Source of the DNA: Ruegeria marina
Lineage (GTDB): Bacteria > Pseudomonadota > Alphaproteobacteria > Rhodobacterales > Rhodobacteraceae
Length of the DNA: 64,000 nucleotides
Direction: 5' to 3'
Assembly (NCBI RefSeq): GCF_900101475.1
Contig: NZ_FMZV01000002.1
Location: 310,001-374,000, forward strand
A model generated the notes under the pieces. The model did not search any database and was not told where the DNA came from. It saw only the letters and a program-made list of their open reading frames with translations. Of the stretch, positions 19,889-28,118 are shown piece by piece. The position numbers and the translations under genes are program-made. Positions within the stretch are counted from its first letter, which is position 1. Each line of letters opens with the position of its first letter.

Positions 19889-20857
19889 ATGCCGCAGTAC
19901 TATGGAGGCTTCAACGGTGACCTTCTGCGCGCCGTTTTCTGCATTGAGAATCAATGTGTTAAAGAGTTGTACGCTTCAAGTCAGATGCCTCTGATATTGA
20001 AAGAGCAGCATTCGGAGTTCGACAAGTTCATACTTGATGGAACAATCCCCGATGACTTGATTGGAGAATGGAACAAATATTTTCAGTCCAGCTTTGTGCT
20101 CCCTTCTTGGACAATTAATCGCATAGAACTTTTAGAGGTAGAGCCTGGGACAGTACTTCGAAGAATGGCACGGAATTTTATGGAGTATCAACACCAACCT
20201 CCCAGCGTGTACAGCAATACAGACGCAGACTACGTTGAATTTATCCAATTGATTCAAGAAATAGAGCTTCTGATTGAAAGGTTGGATGCAATTTGTAGGG
20301 TTATCTCTCCAATTGGCAGAAACTTGAAGAGTTTTGGGCCTCAGATATCTGAAGTCCACATCCTCAGTTGCGTGAACATAGAAAGCCAGATGAAGCGTAT
20401 ACTTAGCGAAAATGGCTATAATAAAGATTCGTATTCAACTTCGGATTTCGTAAAATTGTTGGTGCCGATGAAGCTTGCGAATTATGCAGTCAAGTTCCAA
20501 AGATATCATTGGATTGATGCAAAGAAGCCATTCGAAGCTTGGGACCCAGAGGCCCCGACGAAGAGTTTACCTTGGTTTGATAGATACAACTCGGCAAAAC
20601 ATGACAAGGGGAATGTTAACTATCAACCTCGTTTGGATGATGTGTTTTCCTCTATTTCTGCGTTGCTCGCGGTAACTGCGGCTCAATTCGGCGCTACAAA
20701 CACAGCTCGCTTCACATCAAGAATGCGAGATAGCGTTCATTTTGAAGGCTTCCCGGTTTGGGAACAAAGCCAGTTATACATTCCACCAGATCATGTAGGT
20801 AAAAAAGATTGGGGATACACGCGATTTTTTGGAGGGTTAGCCGAAGGGCAAGCGTAA
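19889..20857 (+). CDS. unknown AT-rich gene, possible HEPN-type protein
   Basis: The 322-residue protein matches no family I can name. Base composition is clearly lower in GC than both neighbours, with many ATT, TTT and AAA codons, which suggests recent acquisition. It starts 2 bp after uvrB with GGAGGGGGCGG upstream, so it can ride on uvrB transcription. R232 and H238 in FDRYNSAKHDK form an R-x5-H motif like that of HEPN ribonucleases, set in a helical context (LLVPMKLANYAVKFQRYHW before it). HEPN proteins are common in abortive infection and toxin systems. This is motif-level evidence only. Confidence 0.6.
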   Translation: MPQYYGGFNGDLLRAVFCIENQCVKELYASSQMPLILKEQHSEFDKFILDGTIPDDLIGEWNKYFQSSFVLPSWTINRIELLEVEPGTVLRRMARNFMEYQHQPPSVYSNTDADYVEFIQLIQEIELLIERLDAICRVISPIGRNLKSFGPQISEVHILSCVNIESQMKRILSENGYNKDSYSTSDFVKLLVPMKLANYAVKFQRYHWIDAKKPFEAWDPEAPTKSLPWFDRYNSAKHDKGNVNYQPRLDDVFSSISALLAVTAAQFGATNTARFTSRMRDSVHFEGFPVWEQSQLYIPPDHVGKKDWGYTRFFGGLAEGQA

Positions 20858-20862
20858 CAAGT

Positions 20863-20980
20863 GTAGGGTGGGCAGTCCTGCCCACCATCCCGCCATCGAA
20901 TATTAACTCCCCCGCCGCATGGGTGCGCAAACTACCCACCCTACGGCGGCGCATCGGTGGGCAAAATTGTCCACCCTACG
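20863..20980. repeat. cluster of GTAGGGTGGGCA-type inverted repeats
   Basis: Behind the AT-rich gene sit GTAGGGTGGGCA (20863-20874) with its partner TGCCCACC (20879-20886), then CTACCCACCCTACG (20932-20945), then GGTGGGCAAAATTGTCCACC running into CTACG (20957-20980). The arms form REP-like hairpins in both orientations. Dispersed intergenic repeats of this sequence type occur in many proteobacteria. Their position marks the right edge of the AT-rich gene. Confidence 0.75.
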
Positions 20981-21076
20981 TTACTCGCCAAACGCGCCGT
21001 CGGTCGGGGGAACAACCCATTGCGCAGCGACACACCTCCACTTCCCCTCTCCCCCAACCGCCCTATCTCCCCCGGC

Positions 21077-21214
21077 ATGAGACTGCTTGCCCTGATCCTC
21101 TGCCTGCTGCCGGGCCTTGCCCTTGCCAATGACCGGGACGGCTGGACCAGCCCGGCGCCTTTGCCCTCATGCGCCATGCGTTCCGGCTTTGACGGGCGCC
21201 CGCCCGGCGCATAG
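21077..21214 (+). pseudogene. relic of an exported histidine phosphatase
   Basis: A clear signal peptide (MRLLALILCLLPGLALA) and DRDGWT are followed by a frame break. In the next frame the sequence reads PGAFALMRHA, the catalytic RHG-type segment of histidine phosphatases, and then a stop. The remaining ~150 residues of that family are absent. I read this as a small deletion plus loss of the 3' part. As it stands, the open frame would give a 45-residue secreted peptide, which is probably not functional. Confidence 0.6.
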
Positions 21215-21325
21215 GGTGGCTGCATGAGCGAGATCAATCCCACCGGGCCCGACGCCTGCAAACCCGCGAAGATCATCCCCGCAGCCGCTGCCCGTCTCTC
21301 CGCCTGTCTGCGATAGGTCGCTGCC

Positions 21326-21844
21326 ATGACCCGTTCCGACCCCTACCTGCCCGCCGATGCCGAAACCCGCTCTCAGGCGCGGGCGCTGATCGACGGCGCG
21401 CGGCATGGCGCGCTGGCGGTGCTGCAACCGGGCAGCGGCCTGCCTTCGGTCAGCCGCATCGCGCTGGCCACGGACAAGGACGGCACACCGGTTTCGCTGG
21501 TCTCCGCCCTGGCGGCCCATACCGGCGCGCTGGAAGCAAATCCCGCCTGCGCCCTGCTGCTCGGGGAACCGGGCGCGAAGGGCGACCCGCTCACTCATCC
21601 CCGCCTGACCCTGCACTGCACCGCGCAAATGGTCGCACGCGGGACGCCCGGGCATGACGCACTGCGCGTCCGTTACCTGGCGCTCCGCCCCAAGGCGGGA
21701 CTATATGCCGATTTCGGCGATTTCCGCTTTGTCCGCTTTGCCATCGCCGATGGCCTGCTGAACGCCGGCTTCGGCAAGGCGGTGCGGCTGGCGGGCGAGG
21801 ATCTGCACGGGCAGAGCCTGTCGGGAGCGCCCCGAAAGCCCTAG
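21326..21844 (+). CDS. HugZ/pyridoxamine-5'-phosphate-oxidase-like protein
   Basis: The 172-residue split-barrel protein has segments typical of the HugZ/PNPOx-like family: ARHGALAVLQPGSGLPSVSRIALA near the N-terminus, LLGEPGAKGDPLTHPRLTLH in the middle and YADFGDFRFVRFAIADG near the end. Members bind FMN or heme; some degrade heme for iron. It lacks the extra C-terminal domain of long HugZ proteins. It overlaps the convergent NYN gene by 4 bp at the stop codons. Confidence 0.75.
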   Translation: MTRSDPYLPADAETRSQARALIDGARHGALAVLQPGSGLPSVSRIALATDKDGTPVSLVSALAAHTGALEANPACALLLGEPGAKGDPLTHPRLTLHCTAQMVARGTPGHDALRVRYLALRPKAGLYADFGDFRFVRFAIADGLLNAGFGKAVRLAGEDLHGQSLSGAPRKP

Positions 21845-22419
21845 GCGCGGCGGCGCGGGCGCTCATCCTCGACCCGTAAAGTCACCCCCTCACTCGACGC
21901 GCTTCCGCGCAGGAACAGGTCCGGGTCGGCGACCTGGGGATAGGCCTGGGCCCATTCACGATAGCGGTCATTGGTAACGATACGTGCGCCAAGGTTCCGC
22001 GCCTGCTCGATCAGCAGCGGGTCGGCAGGTGTTCCCTTGGGTGCCACGTTGATGTTCGAAGCCGGGTAACGCAACACGCGCGACAGCTCTCGCGGCCCCA
22101 TGTACCGCGAGGCCACCAGGTATCCGACATTCGCGTCGAACCACAGGACCGGTGTCCAGCCCCGCGAAACCAGTTCCTCGATGCAGTCACGGACGGTGTT
22201 CAGCCGGGGGGTGTCGTCATGCCAGTACATCACGTTCGACCCGTCGACGACGATCCACTGTTCCGGCCGCCTTATCCTGCTGCGGATCAGCAGCAGCACA
22301 CTCATCACAAGGCCAAGCACGGCCAGCAGGAGGGCGGGGTTCAGGGCCGGACCGATACCCACGACGGACCAGGTGAACAGGGCAAGAGATAACAACAGAA
22401 TCAACAGCGAAACGACCAT
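21841..22419 (-). CDS. membrane-anchored NYN/Zc3h12a-like ribonuclease
   Basis: The 192-residue protein has two N-terminal transmembrane helices (about 2-22 and 27-46), then a NYN/PIN-like nuclease domain from residue ~52: acidic residues in VVDGSNVMYW, LWFDANVGYL and ARIVTNDRYREW match the metal-binding aspartates of Zc3h12a-type RNases. A cytoplasmic endoribonuclease tethered to the inner membrane is the natural reading. Its RNA target is unknown. The last ~25 residues are variable and arginine-rich. Confidence 0.75.
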   Translation of the reverse strand: MVVSLLILLLSLALFTWSVVGIGPALNPALLLAVLGLVMSVLLLIRSRIRRPEQWIVVDGSNVMYWHDDTPRLNTVRDCIEELVSRGWTPVLWFDANVGYLVASRYMGPRELSRVLRYPASNINVAPKGTPADPLLIEQARNLGARIVTNDRYREWAQAYPQVADPDLFLRGSASSEGVTLRVEDERPRRRA

Positions 22420-22489
22420 AGGTTGATCGTATCACCGATTCAGTCGCCCATGGCAACATCAACCCGGCGGGTTGGCTAGTCCTGCGGCA

Positions 22490-22897
22490 TCAGCGCACCA
22501 CATGCACCGCGCATTGCGCATGGCGAACGACCTGTGCCGCAGTCGAACCCAGCAGCAGGTCCTGCATGCCCGGGCGGTGCGAGGAGATGATGATCAGATC
22601 GGGTTTGTTGGTCTCGGCCCAGTCCAGGATCGACCGGCCCGAGTGCCCTTCGATCAGCACGCCGGTGGCATTGGGCAGCCCGGCGGCCAGCTTGTCCAGC
22701 TCGGTTTCAAGCGCCTTGCGTGCCTCGGCCAGATAATCGGGCGGCATGTAGGAAATCGCGTAGGCCGGGATGTGTTCGACCACGTGCAAGAGCGTGATTC
22801 GCGCCTCGGGCGTGGCCAGCAGTTTGGCCAGCTTCAGCGGACCCGAAATGTCGCGTTCGGAATCGAAGGAAATCGGAACGAGGATATTGTGATACAT
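22490..22897 (-). CDS. universal stress protein, UspA family
   Basis: The 135-residue single Usp domain starts MYHNILVPISFD. The C-terminal nucleotide-binding loop is partly kept as SSHRPGMQDLLLGSTAAQVVRHAQC (G-2x-G-9x-G-S/T type). Such proteins bind ATP and help cells through growth arrest or oxygen limitation. A candidate FNR-type box lies about 57 bp upstream, which fits anaerobic induction of usp genes in related bacteria. Confidence 0.9.
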   Translation of the reverse strand: MYHNILVPISFDSERDISGPLKLAKLLATPEARITLLHVVEHIPAYAISYMPPDYLAEARKALETELDKLAAGLPNATGVLIEGHSGRSILDWAETNKPDLIIISSHRPGMQDLLLGSTAAQVVRHAQCAVHVVR

Positions 22898-22953
22898 GGT
22901 TCGCGCCTTTGTTGAGAATGCGTACAGATTGCGCTGCGGACAAGGTTCCTGCC

Positions 22954-22967
22954 TTGATCCAGATCAC
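22954..22967 (-). promoter_or_regulatory. candidate FNR/FnrL box upstream of the usp gene
   Basis: TTGATCCAGATCAC (plus strand) differs from the FNR consensus TTGAT-N4-ATCAA only at the last base. It lies 57-70 bp upstream of the usp start, a usual activator position. The assignment is by sequence only. Confidence 0.5.
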
Positions 22968-22983
22968 GCCCGGAACAGCCGTG

Positions 22984-23310
22984 TCAGCCGGCGTCGAAGG
23001 TCTCGGCCACCTCGTACATCACCGGCTCGAAGCTCTTGCACATCTCGTTGAGCCGGCGGTTTCTCTCGCGCATCTCGGCGGTGCGCAACATGGCCAGGAA
23101 ATCCTCGCGCCGCCGCCATTGCGAGTAATTGGCAATGCGGGTCTGGGCGTCATTCACATGCAGGCCAGCAGCGATAAATCCGGGTTGTTTCGAGATGAAC
23201 TCGGCATAGGCATCGGTCAGCGCCTCGAGTAGATCCTGGCAGGTACCCGGCGTCATCTCGAATGTGGTGATCACGGTTTGCACCGGGGCGGACTTGACGA
23301 TCTTGGGCAT
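22984..23310 (-). CDS. antibiotic-biosynthesis-monooxygenase (ABM) fold protein
   Basis: The 108-residue dimeric ferredoxin-like (ABM) protein has a typical layout: VQTVITTFEMTPGTCQDLLEAL, then FISKQPGFIAAGLHVNDAQTRIANYSQWRRREDFLAML. Family members oxidise quinol-like compounds without cofactors or simply bind small ligands. No substrate can be assigned. The gene lies alone between the usp and parA-like genes. Confidence 0.8.
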   Translation of the reverse strand: MPKIVKSAPVQTVITTFEMTPGTCQDLLEALTDAYAEFISKQPGFIAAGLHVNDAQTRIANYSQWRRREDFLAMLRTAEMRERNRRLNEMCKSFEPVMYEVAETFDAG

Positions 23311-23341
23311 GGGGGTCTCCTTCTCCTGCCCCCTCAGCCTA

Positions 23342-23974
23342 TCACAGCTTTTCCAGCGCGCGTTCTATTTCCTGCATCAATCCAGTCACTTCGGCATGGG
23401 CCGGCCCCTTGGGCGCCTCCAGCGCCGCGCGCCCCTGCCCCAGCGTTTCGGCATAGACGACGCGGTTGGACATTACCGCCTGCGCCAGTTCTGCCTTCAA
23501 CTCGCCCGCCTTGGCAGCCACATCCTGTGCCAGCCGGGTTCCAGGGCGGTTGCGGGTCATCACCATCAGCGCGGGCTTGTCTTCACGCTCGGCCAGGTAA
23601 AGCACCATCTCCACCGCCCAGAGATCAAGATGAGAGGTCGCCACCGGTATCAGCACCAGGTCGGCCTCGCGCAGGGCCGGCCGCAGGTCGCTGTCGGCCT
23701 TGGGTGGCGTGTCGATGATCACGAGGTCAAAGGCCCTGGCCAGCTTGCGCACCTCGTAGCTGACGCCCCAGGCCGAAGCAGTGGAGAACTCCAGCCCCGG
23801 ATCCTCACCCGCCTCAAGCCGCGCCATGAACCAGCGCCCTGCCGAACCCTGCGGGTCGGTGTCCATCAGCGCCACCCGCTTGCCAGCACGCGCAAAGGCG
23901 ACCGCCAGGTTCACCGCCAGCGTGGTCTTGCCCGACCCGCCCTTCTGTTGCGCGACCGTGATCACCTGTCCCAT
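23342..23974 (-). CDS. orphan ParA/MinD-type ATPase
   Basis: The 210-residue P-loop ATPase has the deviant Walker A QQKGGSGKTT (signature lysine K-G-G), MDTDPQGSAG and VIIDTPPKADSD, all typical of ParA/MipZ-like proteins. No parB-like partner is adjacent, so it is not the chromosome partition locus. Short ParA-like proteins of this kind position cellular cargo or act with plasmid remnants. GGAGG five bases before the ATG at 23974 sets the start; an in-frame ATG lies 12 bp upstream. Confidence 0.85.
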   Translation of the reverse strand: MGQVITVAQQKGGSGKTTLAVNLAVAFARAGKRVALMDTDPQGSAGRWFMARLEAGEDPGLEFSTASAWGVSYEVRKLARAFDLVIIDTPPKADSDLRPALREADLVLIPVATSHLDLWAVEMVLYLAEREDKPALMVMTRNRPGTRLAQDVAAKAGELKAELAQAVMSNRVVYAETLGQGRAALEAPKGPAHAEVTGLMQEIERALEKL

Positions 23975-24124
23975 GCGGTCCTCCATGATGCCGCAATGCA
24001 GCATAGCGAGGCCATCACAGATCACAACGACAATTCGCATTTGCAGCCTGCGGCATCGCCGCCCGGTTGGCCATCCTAACACTTTGTTAACCAATCCCGG
24101 CAAGGCTGGCACCGGAGGAACGCA

Positions 24125-24790
24125 ATGGGTCGGGTGCTGCTTGCCTTGTGGATCTGCCTTTTCGCCGCCGGGCAGGCTCTGGCGGGCGCGTGGCTGCGCG
24201 ACCACGGCACCGGGTTCACCGCCGTTTCCACCACGCTTTACCGGTTCGACGGCTATTTCGACTACAAGAGCGCGGTCTACGGCGAATGGGGCGCGGACGA
24301 GCGCTGGACGCTCGGACTCGACATCAATGAACAGCCGGGTCTTGCCGGTCACGTGCTGCTCTTCGTCCGCTACCCGCTGGCCGACATGGGGCGGCGCGGC
24401 CACCTCGCCGCCGAGGCCGGGCTGGGCGGTCATCACTGGCTGGGCGACTGGGGCCGGATGACCAAAATCACCCTGTCCTATGGCAAGGGCCTCGACACCC
24501 GCTGGGGGCACGGCTGGGTCGCCGCGGACACGGCATGGGAACGTCGCTTCGGCACCGCGGCGGATATCTTCAAACTGGACCTCACCGCTGGCCTTTCCAC
24601 CCCGCGGCGCATCGACCCGATGCTGCAACTGGAAACCGCCTATGTCGCCGGCCTGCCGCTGTTCTGGACCCTTACGCCCTCGCTGCTGATCGACGCGGGC
24701 AAGGGCGGCACCTGGGTGGTCGGGCTGGAACGGAAATCGGACCTGCCCGGCACGATCGGGCTGAAGCTCGGCTTCTGGCGTAACTTCTGA
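24125..24790 (+). CDS. putative outer-membrane beta-barrel protein
   Basis: The 221-residue protein has a signal peptide (residues 1-20, cleavage after AGQALA) and then alternating polar/aromatic strands such as FTAVSTTLYRF and GLKLGFWRNF. It ends in phenylalanine, the outer-membrane assembly signal. I do not recognise a named family. It is divergent from the ParA gene (150 bp) and convergent with the beta-helix gene. Confidence 0.6.
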   Translation: MGRVLLALWICLFAAGQALAGAWLRDHGTGFTAVSTTLYRFDGYFDYKSAVYGEWGADERWTLGLDINEQPGLAGHVLLFVRYPLADMGRRGHLAAEAGLGGHHWLGDWGRMTKITLSYGKGLDTRWGHGWVAADTAWERRFGTAADIFKLDLTAGLSTPRRIDPMLQLETAYVAGLPLFWTLTPSLLIDAGKGGTWVVGLERKSDLPGTIGLKLGFWRNF

Positions 24791-24846
24791 ACCTTTGAAC
24801 GGCTTCGGGGCCGCGCGTGCGCGCAGCCCCAACGTCAACCCCGCGC

Positions 24847-27132
24847 CTACTTGTCGGCGCGCACAGTGGCTATAACAGTACCCCTGACCGGCTCGCTCCA
24901 GCGCAGCCGGATCATCTCCTGCCCGGCGCCCTGCTGCGACTGAGTGTAAGGTGTCAGGTAGCGGATCCCGCCATCCGAAACCGTCAGTGGTCCCTGCGCA
25001 ACAACGGACTGGACGCCCCGGCTCTCGGCACCGAACGGCAACCTGCCTTCGGTGTCGATCAGCCAGTTGTCCGAAACGGTGGTCTGTTCATATTCCAGCC
25101 GCAGCGGGTTCTCTGACTGGATGCTGACCCCGTGGTACATGTTGCCTTCGAAGATCAGGTTCTTCGTCCGGTCATAGTTCAGCCCCGAAAAGCTGGTATC
25201 GACCCGGTCGGCCCTGTCGATATAACCGTTGATCGAGCGGAACTTGTTGCCGGTCACCGTCATACCGTTGATGAAATGCCCCACCCCGTGCGGCTTGATC
25301 ACTATATAGCTGAACCAGGGCGCGACCTCGCCCGACAGAAAGATGTTGTCGGTAATGCTCATCGAACTGAACGAGAAACCGCCGGTGAAATCAGGATCGG
25401 CATCCTGCTCGTTGGTCCATTCAAAACTGCAATTGTCGACATAGTTCTCGGCAAAGGTACAGCTGGCATAGGTGCCGACAACGACGATCCCCGCGGTGCG
25501 CGGTCCGTTGGGAACCGCGTCGCCCTGGAAAAAATGATTGCCCAGGATCATGTGGTTCTGCCCGGCCATCACCCCGAAATGCCGAAAGTTCGTCGCCCTG
25601 TTGTGACGCAGCTTGACATCGTTGGCATTGACGTTGAACGCGATCGTGGTTCGGTCTGCCACGTTCGCCCCCTCTTCCGCAGACAGGAACTGGCAGCCGT
25701 CGATCAGCATTCCCTGGCAGCCGCCACCGATCGAGGTGATACCACGGTCTTTGGGCCGACTGATGAAACAGTCGAACAACGCGAATGTTGCGCCCGCCGG
25801 GGCCAGCAGCATACCGCTGCAGGTGTTGTTGCACTGGAACTCGATGTTCTGAAGGTTGAACTTCGACAACGAGCTGAAGCCGCTGAAATCCAGCATGTAC
25901 TTGTAACTGTGAAAGGTGAAGACCTGGGTCCCGGCCGCATCGTAAAGCGGTGCGTTCAAGGTGATTTCCCCTGCGCCCACGTTCTTTGATCGCACATAGA
26001 TCTCGCGCCCCACCCCGGCGCCTGTCACCCGCGCTCCCACCGGGATATTGGCAATGTTCACGACATTGGTCAGGATACGTTGGTTGGCGGGATCGTATGT
26101 CGCTTGCGACGTGAAGGTCTCGGTATCCCAGGCCGGGCCATCGACCGCTTCCAGCTGGCCATTGCGGATCACCCGCCGCGTGGAATAGCTGTCGCGGTTG
26201 GGAACCGCCGCCTGCATGTCGATCGGCGCGGTGATCATCACCTTGCGCCCGCCCAGGTCCAGCGATTCGTGGTCCACCCCGTTCAGCAGCGCCTGGAACG
26301 CCTTCCGAAACGCGGTTTCCTCGTTGCCGAAGGCCGAGATATAGGCAGGCAGGTTGTAGTTCTTGGTCAGGATCAGCATCTTGTCGACCGGCATCGACAC
26401 GGTGCCTTCGAACTCGACCTCGGATTGCAGGTTCACCGTTTCGCCCAGGAAATAACTCCCCTCGGGCACGAACACCCGGCGGCCACCTGCCGCCGCATCC
26501 GCCGCCTCGAACGCGGCGGAATCGTTGCTCACCCCGTCGCCCACGGCGCCATAGTCGCGCACGTCCACAAGGCTCAGCATGTCCCGCAGAAACACACCGG
26601 TGATATCGGTGATCTCGATATCGTCGATCCGGACGATCCCTCCGCTCGGTCCCTCGAGATCAAGTCCGAAATGACCGTAAAGCGCCGCCCGCCCCCAGGG
26701 CATGTCGACGCCGCCGCGATTTCCCGAACCGACGATGCCCGTCACTTCGACCACATCGCCATAGGTTGTCAGCGTCACGGCCGGGGTGCGTTCGGTCACA
26801 CCAGCCACATGAGCACCACCGGCGCCGCCGGCCCAACCTGCGACCCGCACGCTGGGCAGGTTGCCGCTGATCGCCTTGATCCGCACTTTGATTTGCAGGT
26901 AGCAGCCAGGCAGCAATGGCGTCTGCCCCACGTAGCGCAGTTTTTGCAACGCGCTTGTCTTCTGCAATTCCAGGCAGCCGCCGAAATCCGCGTCCGCCGG
27001 GACAAACGCGGCATTGGGCGCGCCATCATAGGTATCCGACCCCGGCGTGCCGTCGCCGCTCGACCATACGTCCAGCCCCAGTTGAAAGGCGGGCGGCATG
27101 AAGTTGATGCCCTCGGTGATTGCCTTGTTCAT
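24847..27132 (-). CDS. pectate-lyase-fold beta-helix protein, possible GTA head-spike or tail-fibre type
   Basis: The 761-residue protein has no signal peptide. Residues ~5-185 form a carbohydrate-binding-like beta domain. Near residue 190 the pectate-lyase-3 opening VDVRDYGAVGDGVSNDSAAFEAA begins a right-handed parallel beta helix rich in N- and G-containing turns. This is the architecture of phage spikes and of GhsB-type head spikes of the Rhodobacter gene transfer agent, which are encoded away from the main GTA cluster. No catalytic residues can be assigned by eye. The ATG at 27132 follows GGGATATGG. Secreted polysaccharide lyase is the alternative, but the absent signal peptide argues against it. 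Confidence 0.65.
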   Translation of the reverse strand: MNKAITEGINFMPPAFQLGLDVWSSGDGTPGSDTYDGAPNAAFVPADADFGGCLELQKTSALQKLRYVGQTPLLPGCYLQIKVRIKAISGNLPSVRVAGWAGGAGGAHVAGVTERTPAVTLTTYGDVVEVTGIVGSGNRGGVDMPWGRAALYGHFGLDLEGPSGGIVRIDDIEITDITGVFLRDMLSLVDVRDYGAVGDGVSNDSAAFEAADAAAGGRRVFVPEGSYFLGETVNLQSEVEFEGTVSMPVDKMLILTKNYNLPAYISAFGNEETAFRKAFQALLNGVDHESLDLGGRKVMITAPIDMQAAVPNRDSYSTRRVIRNGQLEAVDGPAWDTETFTSQATYDPANQRILTNVVNIANIPVGARVTGAGVGREIYVRSKNVGAGEITLNAPLYDAAGTQVFTFHSYKYMLDFSGFSSLSKFNLQNIEFQCNNTCSGMLLAPAGATFALFDCFISRPKDRGITSIGGGCQGMLIDGCQFLSAEEGANVADRTTIAFNVNANDVKLRHNRATNFRHFGVMAGQNHMILGNHFFQGDAVPNGPRTAGIVVVGTYASCTFAENYVDNCSFEWTNEQDADPDFTGGFSFSSMSITDNIFLSGEVAPWFSYIVIKPHGVGHFINGMTVTGNKFRSINGYIDRADRVDTSFSGLNYDRTKNLIFEGNMYHGVSIQSENPLRLEYEQTTVSDNWLIDTEGRLPFGAESRGVQSVVAQGPLTVSDGGIRYLTPYTQSQQGAGQEMIRLRWSEPVRGTVIATVRADK

Positions 27133-27272
27133 CCATATCCCTTTCCCAATCGCGCCGCAGATTGCCTGCCCTGGCGCATGCATGTGACGGGTCCGGGTCG
27201 TCCCCGAACGCGCCACAGGACTAGGAGAAAGGAATTAACCGGCACTCATTGCACCGTGACGGTCGTGTTGCC

Positions 27273-27674
27273 TCAGGCGGAAAGACCCGGCGCCTTCAGC
27301 ACCTGCACCGCGTTGATCTTCCAGCCGTTTTCCAGCTGGATCATCTGGTAATCCAGGTAATGCACCGCGCCCTCGGCATCGGTGATCCGCACCGTCTGCC
27401 ACAGCGCGCCGCCCCTCTCGTGCAGCTCAAGATAGGTCACCTCCGCCGGCCGCCATACCATCGGATAGCCGCCCCGCACCATCGCGCCGAAATTCTCGGG
27501 TGTGCGAAAGATGTCGCGGATCGTAGGGCTGGCAAAGCTGAAGGCGGTGGCAAGATCATCGGCCAGAAAGGCCTCGATCTGGCCGCCGATCACCGCCTCG
27601 ATCTCGTCGCTCTGGGCCTGCGCCGGGCCAGCCAGGCCGACGCAAAGGGTCATAATAATCAGCAAATGGCGCAC
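27273..27674 (-). CDS. exported DUF4864 protein
   Basis: The 133-residue protein has a signal peptide and a DUF4864 (NTF2-like) domain: IEAVIGGQIEAFLADDLATAFSFASPTIRDIF and WRPAEVTYLELHERGGALWQTVRI. The best start is GTG at 27674, preceded by GGGAGA; the ATG that overlaps it is in another frame. Periplasmic location is likely. Function is unknown. Confidence 0.75.
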   Translation of the reverse strand: MRHLLIIMTLCVGLAGPAQAQSDEIEAVIGGQIEAFLADDLATAFSFASPTIRDIFRTPENFGAMVRGGYPMVWRPAEVTYLELHERGGALWQTVRITDAEGAVHYLDYQMIQLENGWKINAVQVLKAPGLSA

Positions 27675-27724
27675 GGCATGTCTCCCGGCTGTGTCTTGCG
27701 ATACGAGCCGCGGAAGCGTTCGGA

Positions 27725-28033
27725 TCAGTCCAGCTCGGTCCAGGGCCAGGGCTTCACCTCGCTGGCCGCCGTCTGGAACCGGGCCGCCTTGGCGATCCAG
27801 ATGCCCAGATCGGTGCCGAAATCCGCCAGCCGCTCGTTCGGTTGCCCTTTGCTCACGGCCATGATGATGAACTGCACCACCGTCACCACCGCCAGGATCG
27901 TCTGCGCAAGGTTGATCATCACAGCGATCAGCAGCATGAACAGCAGCCGCCACCACAGGCTGTCGCGCTGCCCGGGCTCGTTCTGCTCGCCGTGCATCCG
28001 GCCCCGGAACCTGTCTTCATCCGTCATTGGCAT
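27725..28033 (-). CDS. DUF4389 membrane protein
   Basis: The 102-residue protein has an acidic and polar N-terminus, one or two hydrophobic helices (SLWWRLLFMLLIAVMINLAQ and ILAVVTVVQFIIMAV) and the C-terminal FGTDLGIWIAKAARFQTAASEVKPWPW, which is the DUF4389 signature. GGAGG five bases before the ATG at 28033 fixes the start. It lies between lysS and the DUF4864 gene on the same strand. Role unknown. Confidence 0.78.
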   Translation of the reverse strand: MPMTDEDRFRGRMHGEQNEPGQRDSLWWRLLFMLLIAVMINLAQTILAVVTVVQFIIMAVSKGQPNERLADFGTDLGIWIAKAARFQTAASEVKPWPWTELD

Positions 28034-28073
28034 GGCATCCTCCGCGTCTCTGACGCAGCAGAGCCTACCACAT

Positions 28074-28103
28074 AAGACGACGCCCGCCAGCGGACGCCGT
28101 CTT
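28074..28103 (-). terminator. hairpin downstream of lysS
   Basis: A 13-bp stem (AAGACGACGCCCG / CGGACGCCGTCTT on the plus strand) pairs fully on the minus-strand RNA if two G-U pairs are allowed. It lies 16 bp after the lysS stop. The U tract is weak. Confidence 0.55.
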
Positions 28104-28118
28104 CACCGCCACAGGTTT

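Noticed and set aside
19889-20980. Insertion sequence or integrated element around the AT-rich gene
   Set aside because: No transposase, integrase, target duplication or tRNA attachment site is visible; only composition and REP-like repeats suggest transfer.
21224-21316. 30-codon frame starting MSEINPTGPDA
   Set aside because: Too short, no domain and no convincing ribosome binding site; it lies next to a decayed gene.
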